DNA of 64,000 bases, from contig OY782765.1 in NCBI GenBank assembly GCA_963678275.1, positions 4,898,001 to 4,962,000 of the forward strand. Direction: 5' to 3'. Origin of the DNA: G963677445 sp963678275 (lineage in GTDB: Bacteria; Bacteroidota; Ignavibacteria; Ignavibacteriales; Melioribacteraceae). Shown here in pieces: positions 26,186-35,929 of the stretch. A program made the position numbers and the translations under genes. Positions within the stretch are counted from its first letter, which is position 1; every line of letters begins with the position of its first letter. The notes beneath the pieces are model-generated. The model made no database searches and was not told the DNA's origin. It saw nothing but the letters and a program-made list of their open reading frames with translations.

Positions 26186-27294
26186 ATTTTATTCTTTCCA
26201 CTTATTTTTATCATAACCTTCACGCTTTCATTTTCTTTGACTATCTCGAAGGAATGTTGACCGGGATAAAGATTCGCGAGAATAAGCCTCACATTATTTA
26301 ATCCGGTTCCGGCGCCGGCAGTTTTTTTTCGTTCCCAGTCATCCTCATCAATCCATTTCCCGCTGTTGACAATATTTAACGCCAGGTTTTCCCCCTCGAA
26401 TGATGAGCTTATTTTTACCATCAGATTCCCGCCGCTCGTTTCCATTCCATATTTAATAGCGTTTTCAACAAGGGGGTGCAAAAACAAAGGAGGCACAGGA
26501 AATTGTTCCGTCTCGGGCTGTACATCAAATATCACATTCATCTTGTTTTGAAACCTGATTTTTTCCACGGCACAAAAATGTTTCGCGGCGGTGATTTCCT
26601 CTTTCAGACTTATCGTCTGTTTATTTCTGCTCGTAAGGCCATACCTTAAAAATTCTGAAAGCTCCGAGATCATTTCCCTCGATCTTGTTACATCAACCAG
26701 TGTCAGCGCGCGAATAGAATTAAGAGAGTTAAAAAGAAAATGAGGATTCAACTGGGCTCTTAATATCTCAATTTCCAGATCTTTCGCGTGAAGTTCGGCG
26801 TTCCTTTTTCGTTCATTTATCACCTTCCAGTCTTCTCTGATGCGGACTATAAAATATACCAGGCTCCAGGCGGAAAGTTTAAGAGTAACCCCCATAAGTG
26901 TCTGAAGATAATATGCGAGATTAAACCAGTCGATAAGTCTGGGAATATCATACATAGTCAGGCCAAAGATAATAAAATCCAGCAGTATCCACAGGTTGGC
27001 GTGAATAAACAAAATGGCAAATATCAACAGCCAGGGCTGCAGTTCGGAAAGAGGCTTTTTAATAAACTTTTTAAATGAATAGTGGAGGCAGAAGGATGTT
27101 ATATACCCGGCGATAACTCCAATCAGGTTTCCATAAGTAGCCCTTTCCCCCGCGGAAGCGGAAATAAGAACAAGCTGGCTGAAAAACCAGTAGAAAATCC
27201 AGCCGGCTGTGTTGACAAGGAAAAAGGAAAAGGGACCTTTAACCAGATACCGGGTAATAATGATGAAAAATTTTTCTGACACAGTGAATTCCAT
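26182..27294 (-). CDS. LytS/YehU-type sensor histidine kinase
   Basis: The 370-residue product has four hydrophobic N-terminal segments (about 15-160) and then a kinase core: a short coiled coil, RAQLNPHFLFNSLNSIRALT with the phospho-acceptor His (about 183), PPLFLHPLVENAIKYGM (N box) and GTGLNNVRLIL (G box). This is the LytS/YehU class with the kinase His in a PHFLFN motif. No extracellular sensory domain is visible; the membrane bundle itself is probably the sensor. Partner: the overlapping LytTR regulator. Confidence 0.93.
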   Translation of the reverse strand: MEFTVSEKFFIIITRYLVKGPFSFFLVNTAGWIFYWFFSQLVLISASAGERATYGNLIGVIAGYITSFCLHYSFKKFIKKPLSELQPWLLIFAILFIHANLWILLDFIIFGLTMYDIPRLIDWFNLAYYLQTLMGVTLKLSAWSLVYFIVRIREDWKVINERKRNAELHAKDLEIEILRAQLNPHFLFNSLNSIRALTLVDVTRSREMISELSEFLRYGLTSRNKQTISLKEEITAAKHFCAVEKIRFQNKMNVIFDVQPETEQFPVPPLFLHPLVENAIKYGMETSGGNLMVKISSSFEGENLALNIVNSGKWIDEDDWERKKTAGAGTGLNNVRLILANLYPGQHSFEIVKENESVKVMIKISGKNKI

Positions 27295-27509
27295 AATAAT
27301 TTACCGAAAAATAAACTTTCTCAGGGAAAAGTCCAGCGTAATTTCATCAAAAGGTCAGATAACCTGTCAGGAGGTGAAATCATCCCCATTTCAAGCAGCT
27401 TTACGCAATTAAGAAGCCGCTGATAGAATAATAATGCCATTAGTTGAAAGCCTCTGCCGCGTTAAGCTTTCTGACAATAATTTTGTATTCAAAAATCAAG
27501 GAGAAAAAT

Positions 27510-28940
27510 ATGAAACATAAAGCGACAATAAAAACATGGATGATTGTATCTGTTTTAATATCATCATTATTCGCGTGCGGCACAGCATCGGCGGAAATTC
27601 AGTTTCAGCAGAAATTTCTTTCGAACACTATAGGCGGAGCGCAGAATATTATCTGTTTTGATCTTGATAAGGATGGTGATCTTGACATAATTGCCTCGGC
27701 GGACAAACTTGCCTGGTGGGAAAATAAAGACTCACTGCGCTTCGATGAGCATATAATTTCGGAAACCTGCCTCGGCAGTATCACAGCCCGTCCTTATGAT
27801 ACCGATAATGACGGAGACTATGACCTGGTAACTTCACACTATGACAGAAAAATGATTAGTATATGGGTGAATGACGGCGCACAGGATTTTACCGAAAGAG
27901 TGATCCTCGAAAATTATGACGGCGCTCATGACGCTTACGCTGGCGATCTGGATGGGGATGGCATACCCGAAATAGCGGCCGCCCGCGGCGACGCGCAGAA
28001 TAATGGAGAAATAGTAATTCTTACGGTCACAGAAGATTCGGTTTCACAAAAATCTATTTTCCAGGGGGATTTCTGTCATTCTCTTGATATCGCTGATTTT
28101 AACGGAGATGGAATAAATGATATTGTGAGCAGCCATTTTAACCAGGGAGTAAGGCTATTTATCAATGACGGGAACGGGGATTTCACTTCCACGTTGTTTA
28201 ATCTTAATCTCGCGCATTATGTAAGAGCATTAGATTTTGATGGTGACGGCGATAAAGATTTCGGATGCGCCGCGCTGACCGGCTCGGTTAAATGGTGGGA
28301 AAATATTGATGGCAGCAACTTTACAAAACACAGCCCTACTTATGCCTACGCTCTCTTTTTTCATGTGGATGATATAGATAAGGATGGCGATAACGATTTT
28401 CTTATTTCAGACGCCATGTCTTCCCGTTTCAAATGGATGGAAAATATTGGAACAGAAAACTTTTCTCAACATGTACTGCCCGGCACAATGCAATCAATCA
28501 GCGGGGTATGCTCAGGCGATCTGGATAACGATGGGGATATAGACCTGGTAAGCTCGACATGGCGGAACACTAAAAAAATCGATATCTGGGAAAATCTTAC
28601 CACCCCTGTTTCGGTGGAAGATGAAAAAACAGGCCTGAATGATTATCATTTATATCAAAATTATCCAAACCCCTTTAATCCGGCTACAAAAATCAGATTC
28701 TCGGTGGGACAGACCGAAAGGTCTGTCCCGCAGGGAGGGCAGGCAGATCAGCCGCGGAATACCTCGCTGATAATATATGATTCCACAGGCAGGGAAGTGG
28801 CGACGCTGCTTAATGAAAATATGGAGCCCGGAATTTATGAAGTCAGTTGGAACGCGTCCGGATATTCCGCGGGAATTTATTTTTGCAGCCTTCGGTCGGG
28901 GGAGTATAAAGATGTTAAGAAACTGATATTTTTAAAATAG
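27510..28940 (+). CDS. FG-GAP/VCBS-repeat secreted protein with T9SS sorting domain
   Basis: The ATG at 27510 has an AAGGAG ribosome site and starts a signal peptide (MIVSVLISSLFACGTASA part). The 476 residues carry seven Ca-binding propeller loops of the form DLDKDGDLDI, DTDNDGDYDL, DLDGDGIPEI, DFNGDGINDI, DFDGDGDKDF, DIDKDGDNDF and DLDNDGDIDL. The last 85 residues are a T9SS type A tail (YHLYQNYPNPFNPATKIRFS ... IYFCSLRSGEYKDVKKLIFL). The tail is broken by an odd in-frame insertion, GQTERSVPQGGQADQPRNTS, encoded by a palindrome (see findings). It should be exported and anchored outside the cell; ligand unknown. Confidence 0.92.
   Translation: MKHKATIKTWMIVSVLISSLFACGTASAEIQFQQKFLSNTIGGAQNIICFDLDKDGDLDIIASADKLAWWENKDSLRFDEHIISETCLGSITARPYDTDNDGDYDLVTSHYDRKMISIWVNDGAQDFTERVILENYDGAHDAYAGDLDGDGIPEIAAARGDAQNNGEIVILTVTEDSVSQKSIFQGDFCHSLDIADFNGDGINDIVSSHFNQGVRLFINDGNGDFTSTLFNLNLAHYVRALDFDGDGDKDFGCAALTGSVKWWENIDGSNFTKHSPTYAYALFFHVDDIDKDGDNDFLISDAMSSRFKWMENIGTENFSQHVLPGTMQSISGVCSGDLDNDGDIDLVSSTWRNTKKIDIWENLTTPVSVEDEKTGLNDYHLYQNYPNPFNPATKIRFSVGQTERSVPQGGQADQPRNTSLIIYDSTGREVATLLNENMEPGIYEVSWNASGYSAGIYFCSLRSGEYKDVKKLIFLK
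28706..28729. repeat. Perfect palindrome inside a T9SS sorting domain
   Basis: GGGACAGACC-GAAA-GGTCTGTCCC: a perfect 10-bp stem with a GNRA-like GAAA loop, inside the coding frame of the FG-GAP protein. The adjoining bases encode the extra residues relative to normal tails such as the one in the next gene. Confidence 0.85.
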
Positions 28941-29094
28941 AAGAGACCATTCGCGGATTGAATTTCAATTCTGATATGAGGCAGTATGAACACCGTGCTA
29001 AACCAAATCCGGGGTTCATTTCTGCCCTTTTTTTTATCAGGTAAATATTTATTATTCCATCTGATAATTATTTATAAATAGTTCACCGGAGAAA

Positions 29095-30201
29095 ATGATG
29101 CGGCAAACTGTAAAAGTTATCTTGATATTTTTCTTTTCCACGATTCAGTATTTTGCCTGTTCAGGGTTATATGTTTCGGACGGGCAGGTTAAAATATTCG
29201 GACTCAACGAGGATTTTTATGATTATAATACTATTTACAGAACATTGCCCGGAAATGGTCAGACCTATGGAATTATAGGTTTCGGGCATTCGGGCAGCAT
29301 TCAGGCGATCATTAATGAAAAAGGATTGATTTACGATGGTTACGGCGCTCCGGAAAAGGAGATTACCCTGAATAATCATCTTCCCCCGAATAACGGCACA
29401 TTTATCTTTAACGCGATGACCACCTGTGAGACAATTGAAGAGGTGGTAAATTTATATAACCAGAACTATCAGCCGTGGTTGAGTAACGGACAGGCCTTTT
29501 TTGCCGATTCTTATGGTAATTCCTGTATAATTGAGGGGGATACAATATTACACAAAACAGGGGACTACCAGATTTGCACAAACTTCTACCAGTCTGATCC
29601 CGAAAGCGGAATACCATACGGTTTTTATCCCTGCCCCCGCTATGATCTTATGAAAAGGGAACTGGATAATACAGAGGATTATACAACCGGATTTGTTAAA
29701 GATTTGCTGGATAGTGTGCATGTGGAAAATCAGGCGAGTCCTCACGGACCGATATCATCGGTTTATTCACTTGTGATCGATCAGGCTGAGAGGAAAATTC
29801 ATGTTGTAAATTTATATGATTTTGCCAATCCGGTTACACTCGATATTGATGAAGAACTAAACAAGGGGCAGCAGAGTAAAGTACTGAGTTCACTTTTCCC
29901 GACAAACGTTACGGAGGAAGATAATAAAGAGCTGAATTATCACCTGTGGCAGAATTACCCTAATCCCTTTAATCCGGAAACAAAGATCAGGTTTTCTGTC
30001 GGGGCAGGCCATCAGGAAAATGTGACGATTAACATTTTTGATTTGTCCGGCAAAAAGGTGCAGACTCTCATTGATGAAGAGAAGCCCGTGGGAGAATATG
30101 AAGTAAGTTGGAATGCGGCAGGACTTTCCACAGGAGTCTATTTTTGTGTATTAAAAGCGGGAAAATATAGAGAAAGCAGGAAATTATTGCTGCTTAAATG
30201 A
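29095..30201 (+). CDS. Ntn-hydrolase-fold amidase (C45/choloylglycine-hydrolase-like) with T9SS tail
   Basis: The 368-residue product has a signal peptide ending ...YFACSGLYVSDGQV. Cleavage before the Cys would expose an N-terminal nucleophile, as in linear-amide C-N hydrolases, followed by the IFGLNEDFYDY loop and the INEKGLIYDGYG and ADSYGNSCIIEGD strands of that fold. The central part keeps the QAFFADSYGNSC and GIPYGFYPCPRYDLMKREL features. Residues about 280-368 are a type A tail (NYHLWQNYPNPFNPETKIRF, then an AGLSTGVYFCVLKAG strand). Likely a surface amidase acting on peptides or acyl-amides; the substrate is inference. Confidence 0.8.
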   Translation: MMRQTVKVILIFFFSTIQYFACSGLYVSDGQVKIFGLNEDFYDYNTIYRTLPGNGQTYGIIGFGHSGSIQAIINEKGLIYDGYGAPEKEITLNNHLPPNNGTFIFNAMTTCETIEEVVNLYNQNYQPWLSNGQAFFADSYGNSCIIEGDTILHKTGDYQICTNFYQSDPESGIPYGFYPCPRYDLMKRELDNTEDYTTGFVKDLLDSVHVENQASPHGPISSVYSLVIDQAERKIHVVNLYDFANPVTLDIDEELNKGQQSKVLSSLFPTNVTEEDNKELNYHLWQNYPNPFNPETKIRFSVGAGHQENVTINIFDLSGKKVQTLIDEEKPVGEYEVSWNAAGLSTGVYFCVLKAGKYRESRKLLLLK

Positions 30202-30234
30202 TAGGTGGATTCAAATCTGAGGGCCATATAATAT

Positions 30235-30888
30235 TCAGGCGGGGGTTATAGAATTAAAACCTTTCAGGTAGTTATCGAGGTCATCGAACGATGCTATATA
30301 TTTTATACCGGATTCTTCATCAAGTTTCATGATATTATCAAAACTAAGGGCCTGTCCGCCGACAATTATTCTCAAATCGGGGAACAGCTCCCTGATTTCC
30401 GCGATCAGTTTATATGATCTTGCCACATTCATATAGAGATTATTGGATATCCCGACCAGATCAGGATTCTTTTCATTTATAAACTCGATAAGATCTGTTC
30501 GTGGAGTATTGGCCCCCAGGAAAAAAGAATTCCATCCTTTTAGTTCAAGGTAATCAGAGATAATTCTCGCGCCAAGTTCATGAAATTCTTTGTCAACGCA
30601 TGTAATAATTGAAGTTTTACCATTCTTCTGAACATCGAGAATGCGGGGGTAAACCAGGTCGAGCATACTTTCGGTTATTTTGGTAGCTATATGTTCGGTC
30701 GCCACGCTGGCTTTGCTTTTTTCCCAGAGCTGGCCTATCCGGTACATTGACTTTTGAATGAGATCGAGATAAAGTTCCCTGGCATCTATTCCGCTTTCAA
30801 CCAATGTTTTAACGATTTCATGGCAGGCGACTTTGTTTCCGTCAAGCAGAGCGGAAAGATAATGTAAATAAATTGAATGGGAAATCAT
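30235..30888 (-). CDS. Cobalamin (B12)-binding domain protein, stand-alone
   Basis: The 217-residue product has the two-part plan of methionine-synthase-type B12 domains: a four-helix cap (about 1-85, YLHYLSALLDGNKVACHEIV, LIQKSMYRIGQLWEKSKASV) and a Rossmann B12 domain (about 90-215). The lower-ligand motif reads EFHELG, with Glu where Asp is usual (DxHxxG), followed by IISDYLELKGWN, DLVGISNNLYMN and IIVGGQALS. The same plan without a DNA-binding domain occurs in B12-based light or redox sensors. No methyltransferase gene is near, so a regulatory role is a reasonable guess only. Confidence 0.9.
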   Translation of the reverse strand: MISHSIYLHYLSALLDGNKVACHEIVKTLVESGIDARELYLDLIQKSMYRIGQLWEKSKASVATEHIATKITESMLDLVYPRILDVQKNGKTSIITCVDKEFHELGARIISDYLELKGWNSFFLGANTPRTDLIEFINEKNPDLVGISNNLYMNVARSYKLIAEIRELFPDLRIIVGGQALSFDNIMKLDEESGIKYIASFDDLDNYLKGFNSITPA

Positions 30889-31188
30889 GTATAATTACCT
30901 GAGATATATTATTCCTTTCATAACTTCATACAAACTAACTAACCTGCTATTTTTCAGGAGAGTTCCTAAACTGGTCAGGCCGGAAGTGAAAAGTGGTTAG
31001 TAGAGAGTGAAGATTAAAAAAACAGCAACATTTCAACGTAGTTTACGAGTGTTTCCCTGCCGGTTTTCTTTCGGCATGGTTTCTTTTTCAAAGCAGTCTG
31101 ACCGGAATTCACTCAGGTTTCAGCATGGCTTGTCAAGGAAATCTTATCATGAGTTTACCATTTTTTATCAATCCTGAAGTGATGTAAT

Positions 31189-31240
31189 GATTATTCCATA
31201 AGGAGTCAAATTCTACGCAAAATGGCAAAATTTTTCATGA
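31189..31240 (-). repeat. Short dispersed repeat, ACGCAAAATGG family, copy 4
   Basis: TATTCCATAAGGAGTCAAAT then TCTACGCAAAATGGCAAAAT. Directly followed by a GC-rich palindrome, as at 58081. Confidence 0.85.
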
Positions 31241-31246
31241 ACACAG

Positions 31247-31313
31247 CCGGAGGTAAGTCCGCCGCGGCGGATCGAAACCAGCGGCGGTAGCTTCGACTCC
31301 GCTCAGCCACCGG
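31247..31313 (+). repeat. GC-rich palindromic repeat, copy 2
   Basis: Starts CCGGAGGTAAGTCCGCCGCG and ends CGACTCCGCTCAGCCACCGG. Nearly identical over its whole length to 58144-58212. Confidence 0.9.
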
Positions 31314-31621
31314 ATGGTCGTATTTGTTTCTGGCTTGCCAGTTTATAGATTGTGAATATAAATCATTCAAAAAATCCCGGCAGGGATGATATATTTCCTT
31401 TTGATTACAATTCGTCTAACCTGTGTATATTTCACCCTTTCAGGATTGCATAATATGGTTGATTGATTCATCTTCTATAATCCTGTCATCCCTTCGGGAT
31501 TTTTATAGTCGATATTTATTTCGGAAAGGTCCCTTATTTAATTTGAAGCGGGTAAAATATTTTAAGGGAAAATTTTATATAGAACTCACCTGAAAAAGTC
31601 AGAACAGAAAGAGATTTATGT

Positions 31622-31975
31622 ATTCAGAATCGCGGCTTGACTATAAGCAACATGTTATTAGCGGGCTTTTTGACAAATTTTGCTCCCTGGATTATCATCT
31701 ATTTGTTGGCGTTAATGTGGTGATAAGAGCCTAAATTTTCCCCAGGCAAAGCTTAGGAAAATCCCCCGAAGGGGGTTAAACCTAATAGCCACGGGGTGTT
31801 CACGCAGGGAATTCCCCGTGGGGGCGGTTAGTACAATATTGAAATTCTGACTCCACCGGCTTATTCATTTAGAATCGCGGCCTGACTATCGGCAATATGT
31901 TTTTAGCGGGCTTTTTGACAAATTTTGCTCCCCGGATTATCCTCAATATATTGGCGTTAGTGTGGTGATAAAAGC
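31622..31975 (-). repeat. Composite repeat, copy D (inverted, about 350 bp)
   Basis: Two R2-type units (31622-31735 and 31857-31975) flank the GC-rich palindrome CCCCCACGGGGAATTCCCTG-type segment (31740-31830). The reverse complement matches 53605-53965 almost base for base, including TTTAGGAAAATCCCCCGAAG. Two gene-length blocks between these inverted copies could be flipped by recombination. Confidence 0.88.
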
Positions 31976-33016
31976 CTATTCCAATGAATAAGGAATAAAG
32001 GCAAGAATTGTTGACGGATAATAATCTGTTGCCAGAATAAAACCCTTTTTATCGAGCAGGGCAATTCCTTCCCAGTTTCTTCCCGGCTTGCCAGGTTCCA
32101 TTTTTATATAAACGGGTGGTCTGCCGCTCAGATTTACAGAAAAATCATTAATTGAGAGCTCAACAATTCTTTCGACAACGGCGGTTTGTTTATGTGATTC
32201 CCCAATGCCGTAATCGATAACCAATTTATCTTCGGCGGGGTCTATGTTTTTCGCGTCCCCGGGGTAGAAATAATTTATTGCCCATACCTTTCCGTTATCC
32301 CCGGCGGCAGAGGCGTCTGTGATCCGGTATTCAATATTATCAAATTCGAAAGCGCCGAGCATATCGAGGTTAAAATCAAACACATTAACAATTGGATCGG
32401 GATTTATATTTTTACCATTGGCTTCATATATGGTGAAAATTTTATCCTGGAAAATAAAAATCGCTTCATCAGAAAAGTTGTGAATTTCTGTTTGTGATTC
32501 AATTTCAACAGATTTATTGAAATCGATGGTTATTGTATCTTTATTAACGATTCCCGCGACAAGAAGTCCTGAAGTTTTATCCGCTTTTAACATCTCAAGG
32601 GCGAAAACAACCTTGTTCTCATGAAAAGCGACAGCTTCGAAACCCGAGCCGATTCCGGTATATTCTTCCAGATCGGGAGCTTTGAGAAAAATTTTTTCCG
32701 GGGTAAGTTTTTCTTCCCCGCGACCTGAAATAAATTGATTAAGTTTCATCTTGTCAATGCAGAATAATGCTCCGTCTGATGAGGAATCGAATTTTTGAGG
32801 ATACTGGGGCAGCAGCACAAGTTTATCGCCATGCCAGGCGAGTCCCGATAATTCAGACTTTCTGTCGGCAACTTCACCTTCCAGCGGAAGATTAATGATG
32901 GGGTATTCGCGGATAACCTCAGCGTTTTGCTCTTCGGGTGTCAGTTTTTTAATTTCTTTGTTACAACCGAAAAATGAGACTGAAATGATAATTAATAGCA
33001 GGATATGGTTTTTCAT
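31976..33016 (-). CDS. Beta-propeller lipoprotein (phytase-esterase-like or SdiA-regulated-type)
   Basis: The 346-residue product has a lipoprotein signal (IIISVSFFGC, Cys at about residue 18). Repeated strands suggest a propeller: ELSGLAWHGDKLVLLPQYP, ALFCIDKMKLNQFISG, GIGSGFEAVAFHENKVVFAL, YEANGKNINPDPIVNVFDFN, VWAINYFYPGDAKNI and NWEGIALLDKKGFILATD. The GxxxGFEAVAF and NWEGIAL blocks resemble esterase-like phytase-family or SdiA-regulated proteins. No catalytic residue can be confirmed. It begins right after repeat D, on its own. Confidence 0.75.
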   Translation of the reverse strand: MKNHILLLIIISVSFFGCNKEIKKLTPEEQNAEVIREYPIINLPLEGEVADRKSELSGLAWHGDKLVLLPQYPQKFDSSSDGALFCIDKMKLNQFISGRGEEKLTPEKIFLKAPDLEEYTGIGSGFEAVAFHENKVVFALEMLKADKTSGLLVAGIVNKDTITIDFNKSVEIESQTEIHNFSDEAIFIFQDKIFTIYEANGKNINPDPIVNVFDFNLDMLGAFEFDNIEYRITDASAAGDNGKVWAINYFYPGDAKNIDPAEDKLVIDYGIGESHKQTAVVERIVELSINDFSVNLSGRPPVYIKMEPGKPGRNWEGIALLDKKGFILATDYYPSTILAFIPYSLE

Positions 33017-33335
33017 CAGGCCAATTTTAGTTTATTATTGTTATGTGGTGTGCGAAAGAGTCTGTGAACAAATTTCGATACAGACTGAAAGCAAAAATAG
33101 GGAGAGAGTTAAATTGATTCTGTCCGGCTGGAATAATTGCGGCATTACCGGCGATATGTTCCCCGGTTCGGACAGATTCAGGTCCCGATAGTCCGGTGTC
33201 TGCCGGAATGGCGCAGGAATGGAAAAATACAGTTAGATTCTGAATCACAGCTATTTTTAATATACTCCCGGGTATTAACTGTCAAATAAAATAATTTCAT
33301 TAATATAGCTGTAATGTTTAAATATTTCAAGATAA
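33017..33335. other. Intergenic region, nothing recognisable
   Basis: About 320 bp between the propeller lipoprotein and the S9 peptidase genes. I see no gene, repeat of the window families, or convincing terminator. Confidence 0.5.
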
Positions 33336-35234
33336 TTATTTTAATCGGCCATCCAGATTACGGGCGAGGAACTTTTCGAGTGTTTCAAAAAACTCAATCC
33401 GGTTTTCTTCATTGCTGAAACCGTGTCCTTCATTTTCCTTTATCATATATTCCACATCAATGCCCCTTTTTTTTAGTTTAATAACAAAACGGTCGGTATC
33501 TATTCTGGGGGCTGTGTGGTCATTGGCTCCCTGCGCGATAAAAAGGGGGCGTTTGATTTTTTCGAGGTTAAATACAGGAGACTGCTTAACTATCAGCAGG
33601 GAATCAGATTCAGGGTTGCCTATCATTCGGTATAACATTTCCCTGTATGGTTCCCACGAAGCGGGAATAGTTTTATAAAATGAAAAGAGATTTGTTATCG
33701 CCGAATGAGCCGCGCCGCAGCAATAAAGATCGGGGTATTGAATCATACTTTCGATAGTGGCATAACCGCCGAATGAATATCCGTAAATGGCTATTTTTTC
33801 GGGGTCGGCAATTTCCTGTCTGATAAGCCAGTTGACTCCGTCCGCGATATCATTTATTATTGTGCCGCTCCATTCCCTGAATCCCGCCTTTTGAAATTCT
33901 TTGCCATACCCGGCGCTTCCTCTGAAGTTAACATTCAAAACGGCATAACCACGGTTAGCGAGGAATTGAACATCACTTCGAAAACCCCAGGAATCACGAA
34001 GAGAAGGGCCGCCGTGAGGAACCACAACCACAGGGAGGTTACGCGGTTTTTTCCCTTCGGGCAGTGTCAGATAACCGAAGATTGTCTCTCCGTCACGGGC
34101 GAGGAACCGTATCGGCTTCATTTCGGCGAGATCATCAGAATTAAGCCAGGGACTCACATCCGCGAGTTTTTTCAGCTTTTTTCTTTCCACATCATAAAAA
34201 TAATATGCCCCGAGTGATCTGTCGCTGTATGTCCGGAATATCATTCTTGTTTCTTTATTATCCACTGAAACATTAACAATTTCATTGCCGGGCAGCCGCG
34301 CTGATATTTGTTTAAAGATATTTTTGGCGGAGTCATCAAAAAATTCTATTTCATATTTCCAGGAGATAAAAGCGGCCCCGAGAATTTTTTTTCTTGCTTT
34401 GGACCTTAAAAGATGATAGACATCCACTTCCGGATGTTTAAATACAACCTCTTTTTCCTCCTGCTTGATGGGATCATATTTTATTATTGCCTGTTTATCT
34501 CTGCCAAGATTTGTGGATATATATATGTACCGGTTGTCGAATGAAAAAAAGAGGGGTCTTACTTCAGAAAAAGAATCTGATTTCAGAACCGGGTAAAATT
34601 CTTCGTTTTCATTTTCTCTAAAGAGAATTGTGCTTGTTAATCCTTTGCGTGCTATCGCGAGCCGCAGATTGCCATCATTATCGGTAAGGTAATCTGTAAC
34701 GGAACCATTGTTTTTCTCAACCAGGGTTAAATTTCCGTTATTAACATTTACTTTATAAACATCGGGAACAGAGGAATTCTTACCGAAACAGAGTATCAAT
34801 ATATTTTTTTCATCATTTTCGAGGAGATCAAGAATTTCTATGCTTTCAGCCTTTTCCGCGATTCTCTTTTTATCCGAACCATCGGCATTCACAACCCATG
34901 CTGAAAAATTGCCCGTTCCTTCCGAATCAATAAGATAAAGTAATCTTGATTCATTCACCCAGAAATATTTAAAAATATCCCTCTCTTCAGAATCGGAAAC
35001 TCTTACGGAATCCCTTAGTTTATAATTGCCGACATATATATTCAGCCGGTTTTTCCAGGGTTTTAGCCAGGCGATGTAATATCCGCAGGGGCTTAATTTG
35101 TAATCGGTTCTTTCGGGGTTGCGGAAAAAATCCTCAATAGGAATCCGGGGGGCCTTTTCCTCAGTTAAATCACATCCGCTGAATAACAGCAGGGATGATA
35201 ATATTATGGCTGTATATATAAGTGTGTTTTTCAT
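33336..35234 (-). CDS. S9 family (prolyl oligopeptidase-type) serine peptidase, lipoprotein
   Basis: The 632-residue product has a lipoprotein signal (LSSLLLFSGC). Residues about 40-370 form a propeller (YKLSPCGYYIAWLKPWKN, FKYFWVNESRLLYLID and similar). Residues about 380-625 are an alpha/beta-hydrolase: VVVPHGGPSLRDSWGF, YAVLNVNFRGSAGYGKEF, the nucleophile in IAIYGYSFGGYATIE, Asp in QGANDHTAPRIDTD and His in KENEGHGFSNEENR. The three catalytic parts are present and in order. It would clip short peptides in the periplasm. Expressed alone; no regulator is near. Confidence 0.95.
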   Translation of the reverse strand: MKNTLIYTAIILSSLLLFSGCDLTEEKAPRIPIEDFFRNPERTDYKLSPCGYYIAWLKPWKNRLNIYVGNYKLRDSVRVSDSEERDIFKYFWVNESRLLYLIDSEGTGNFSAWVVNADGSDKKRIAEKAESIEILDLLENDEKNILILCFGKNSSVPDVYKVNVNNGNLTLVEKNNGSVTDYLTDNDGNLRLAIARKGLTSTILFRENENEEFYPVLKSDSFSEVRPLFFSFDNRYIYISTNLGRDKQAIIKYDPIKQEEKEVVFKHPEVDVYHLLRSKARKKILGAAFISWKYEIEFFDDSAKNIFKQISARLPGNEIVNVSVDNKETRMIFRTYSDRSLGAYYFYDVERKKLKKLADVSPWLNSDDLAEMKPIRFLARDGETIFGYLTLPEGKKPRNLPVVVVPHGGPSLRDSWGFRSDVQFLANRGYAVLNVNFRGSAGYGKEFQKAGFREWSGTIINDIADGVNWLIRQEIADPEKIAIYGYSFGGYATIESMIQYPDLYCCGAAHSAITNLFSFYKTIPASWEPYREMLYRMIGNPESDSLLIVKQSPVFNLEKIKRPLFIAQGANDHTAPRIDTDRFVIKLKKRGIDVEYMIKENEGHGFSNEENRIEFFETLEKFLARNLDGRLK

Positions 35235-35905
35235 CAGTCTTTCACAGTATACTTTTCCTGTAGTATTGTGACGTACTAAATGAAGAAAGGTTCAAAAAAA
35301 TCTTAGCGCTCTGTAAGCAGTTAAACTCGGAGTAAAAAAACAAGAATACAATTAACAATTAATAATGAACAATTAATAATTAAAAGGAGGACCGCTGATT
35401 ATTCTGATTACGCGGATTTCGCAGATTATCGTTGGAAAATATGTCCGACCCATGATTAAAGAATTTAAGGATTCCATGATTATTTTTCGGTATCGGTGTT
35501 AAAAAATCAGAGTATGAGTAAGAGTATGATGAGCGGGTTGGGTGACGGCTGTTAAATGAATTATGAATTAAAAATGAGGAATTAGGAATGAAAGGAATAT
35601 GATAAAACCTTATTCAACCGGGACATTATTTTACGTTGATAAACAAAGCAAAAGCTCAGAACAGGATTACGGGGATTAAAAGGATAAACATGAAAATAAT
35701 TCCCGTCGAAATCCAAATCGAAGTCGTCATCAAAATCGGATTTATCTCACGCGAAGACGCAAAGAAAAGGAAACTTATTCTTTGTTTTTAGCTTTCAAAG
35801 AAGCAAGATTATAATTGCATGAAAACATCTGTTATTTCGGGGATGAAATTAATAGGTTTCTTTCCAGGTTAGTTCCGACTCAGGGTAGATCAAACCCCTC
35901 CCGTA

Positions 35906-35929
35906 CTCCCCTTAAAATCTTAAGGGGAG
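35906..35929. repeat. Perfect hairpin CTCCCCTTAA/TTAAGGGGAG
   Basis: Ten-base arms around AATC, between AAACCCCTCCCGTA and GGGGATTAAGA. Not followed by a T-tract. Confidence 0.75.

Larger units (their letters stand above)
30889..31975. other. Intergenic region with repeats, including composite repeat D
   Basis: No gene in 1.09 kb. It holds a 40-bp repeat (31189), a GC-rich palindrome (31247), short hairpins of the GGATGATAT/ATCCCTTCGGGAT kind (about 31375 and 31480), and from 31622 the inverted composite repeat. Confidence 0.7.
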
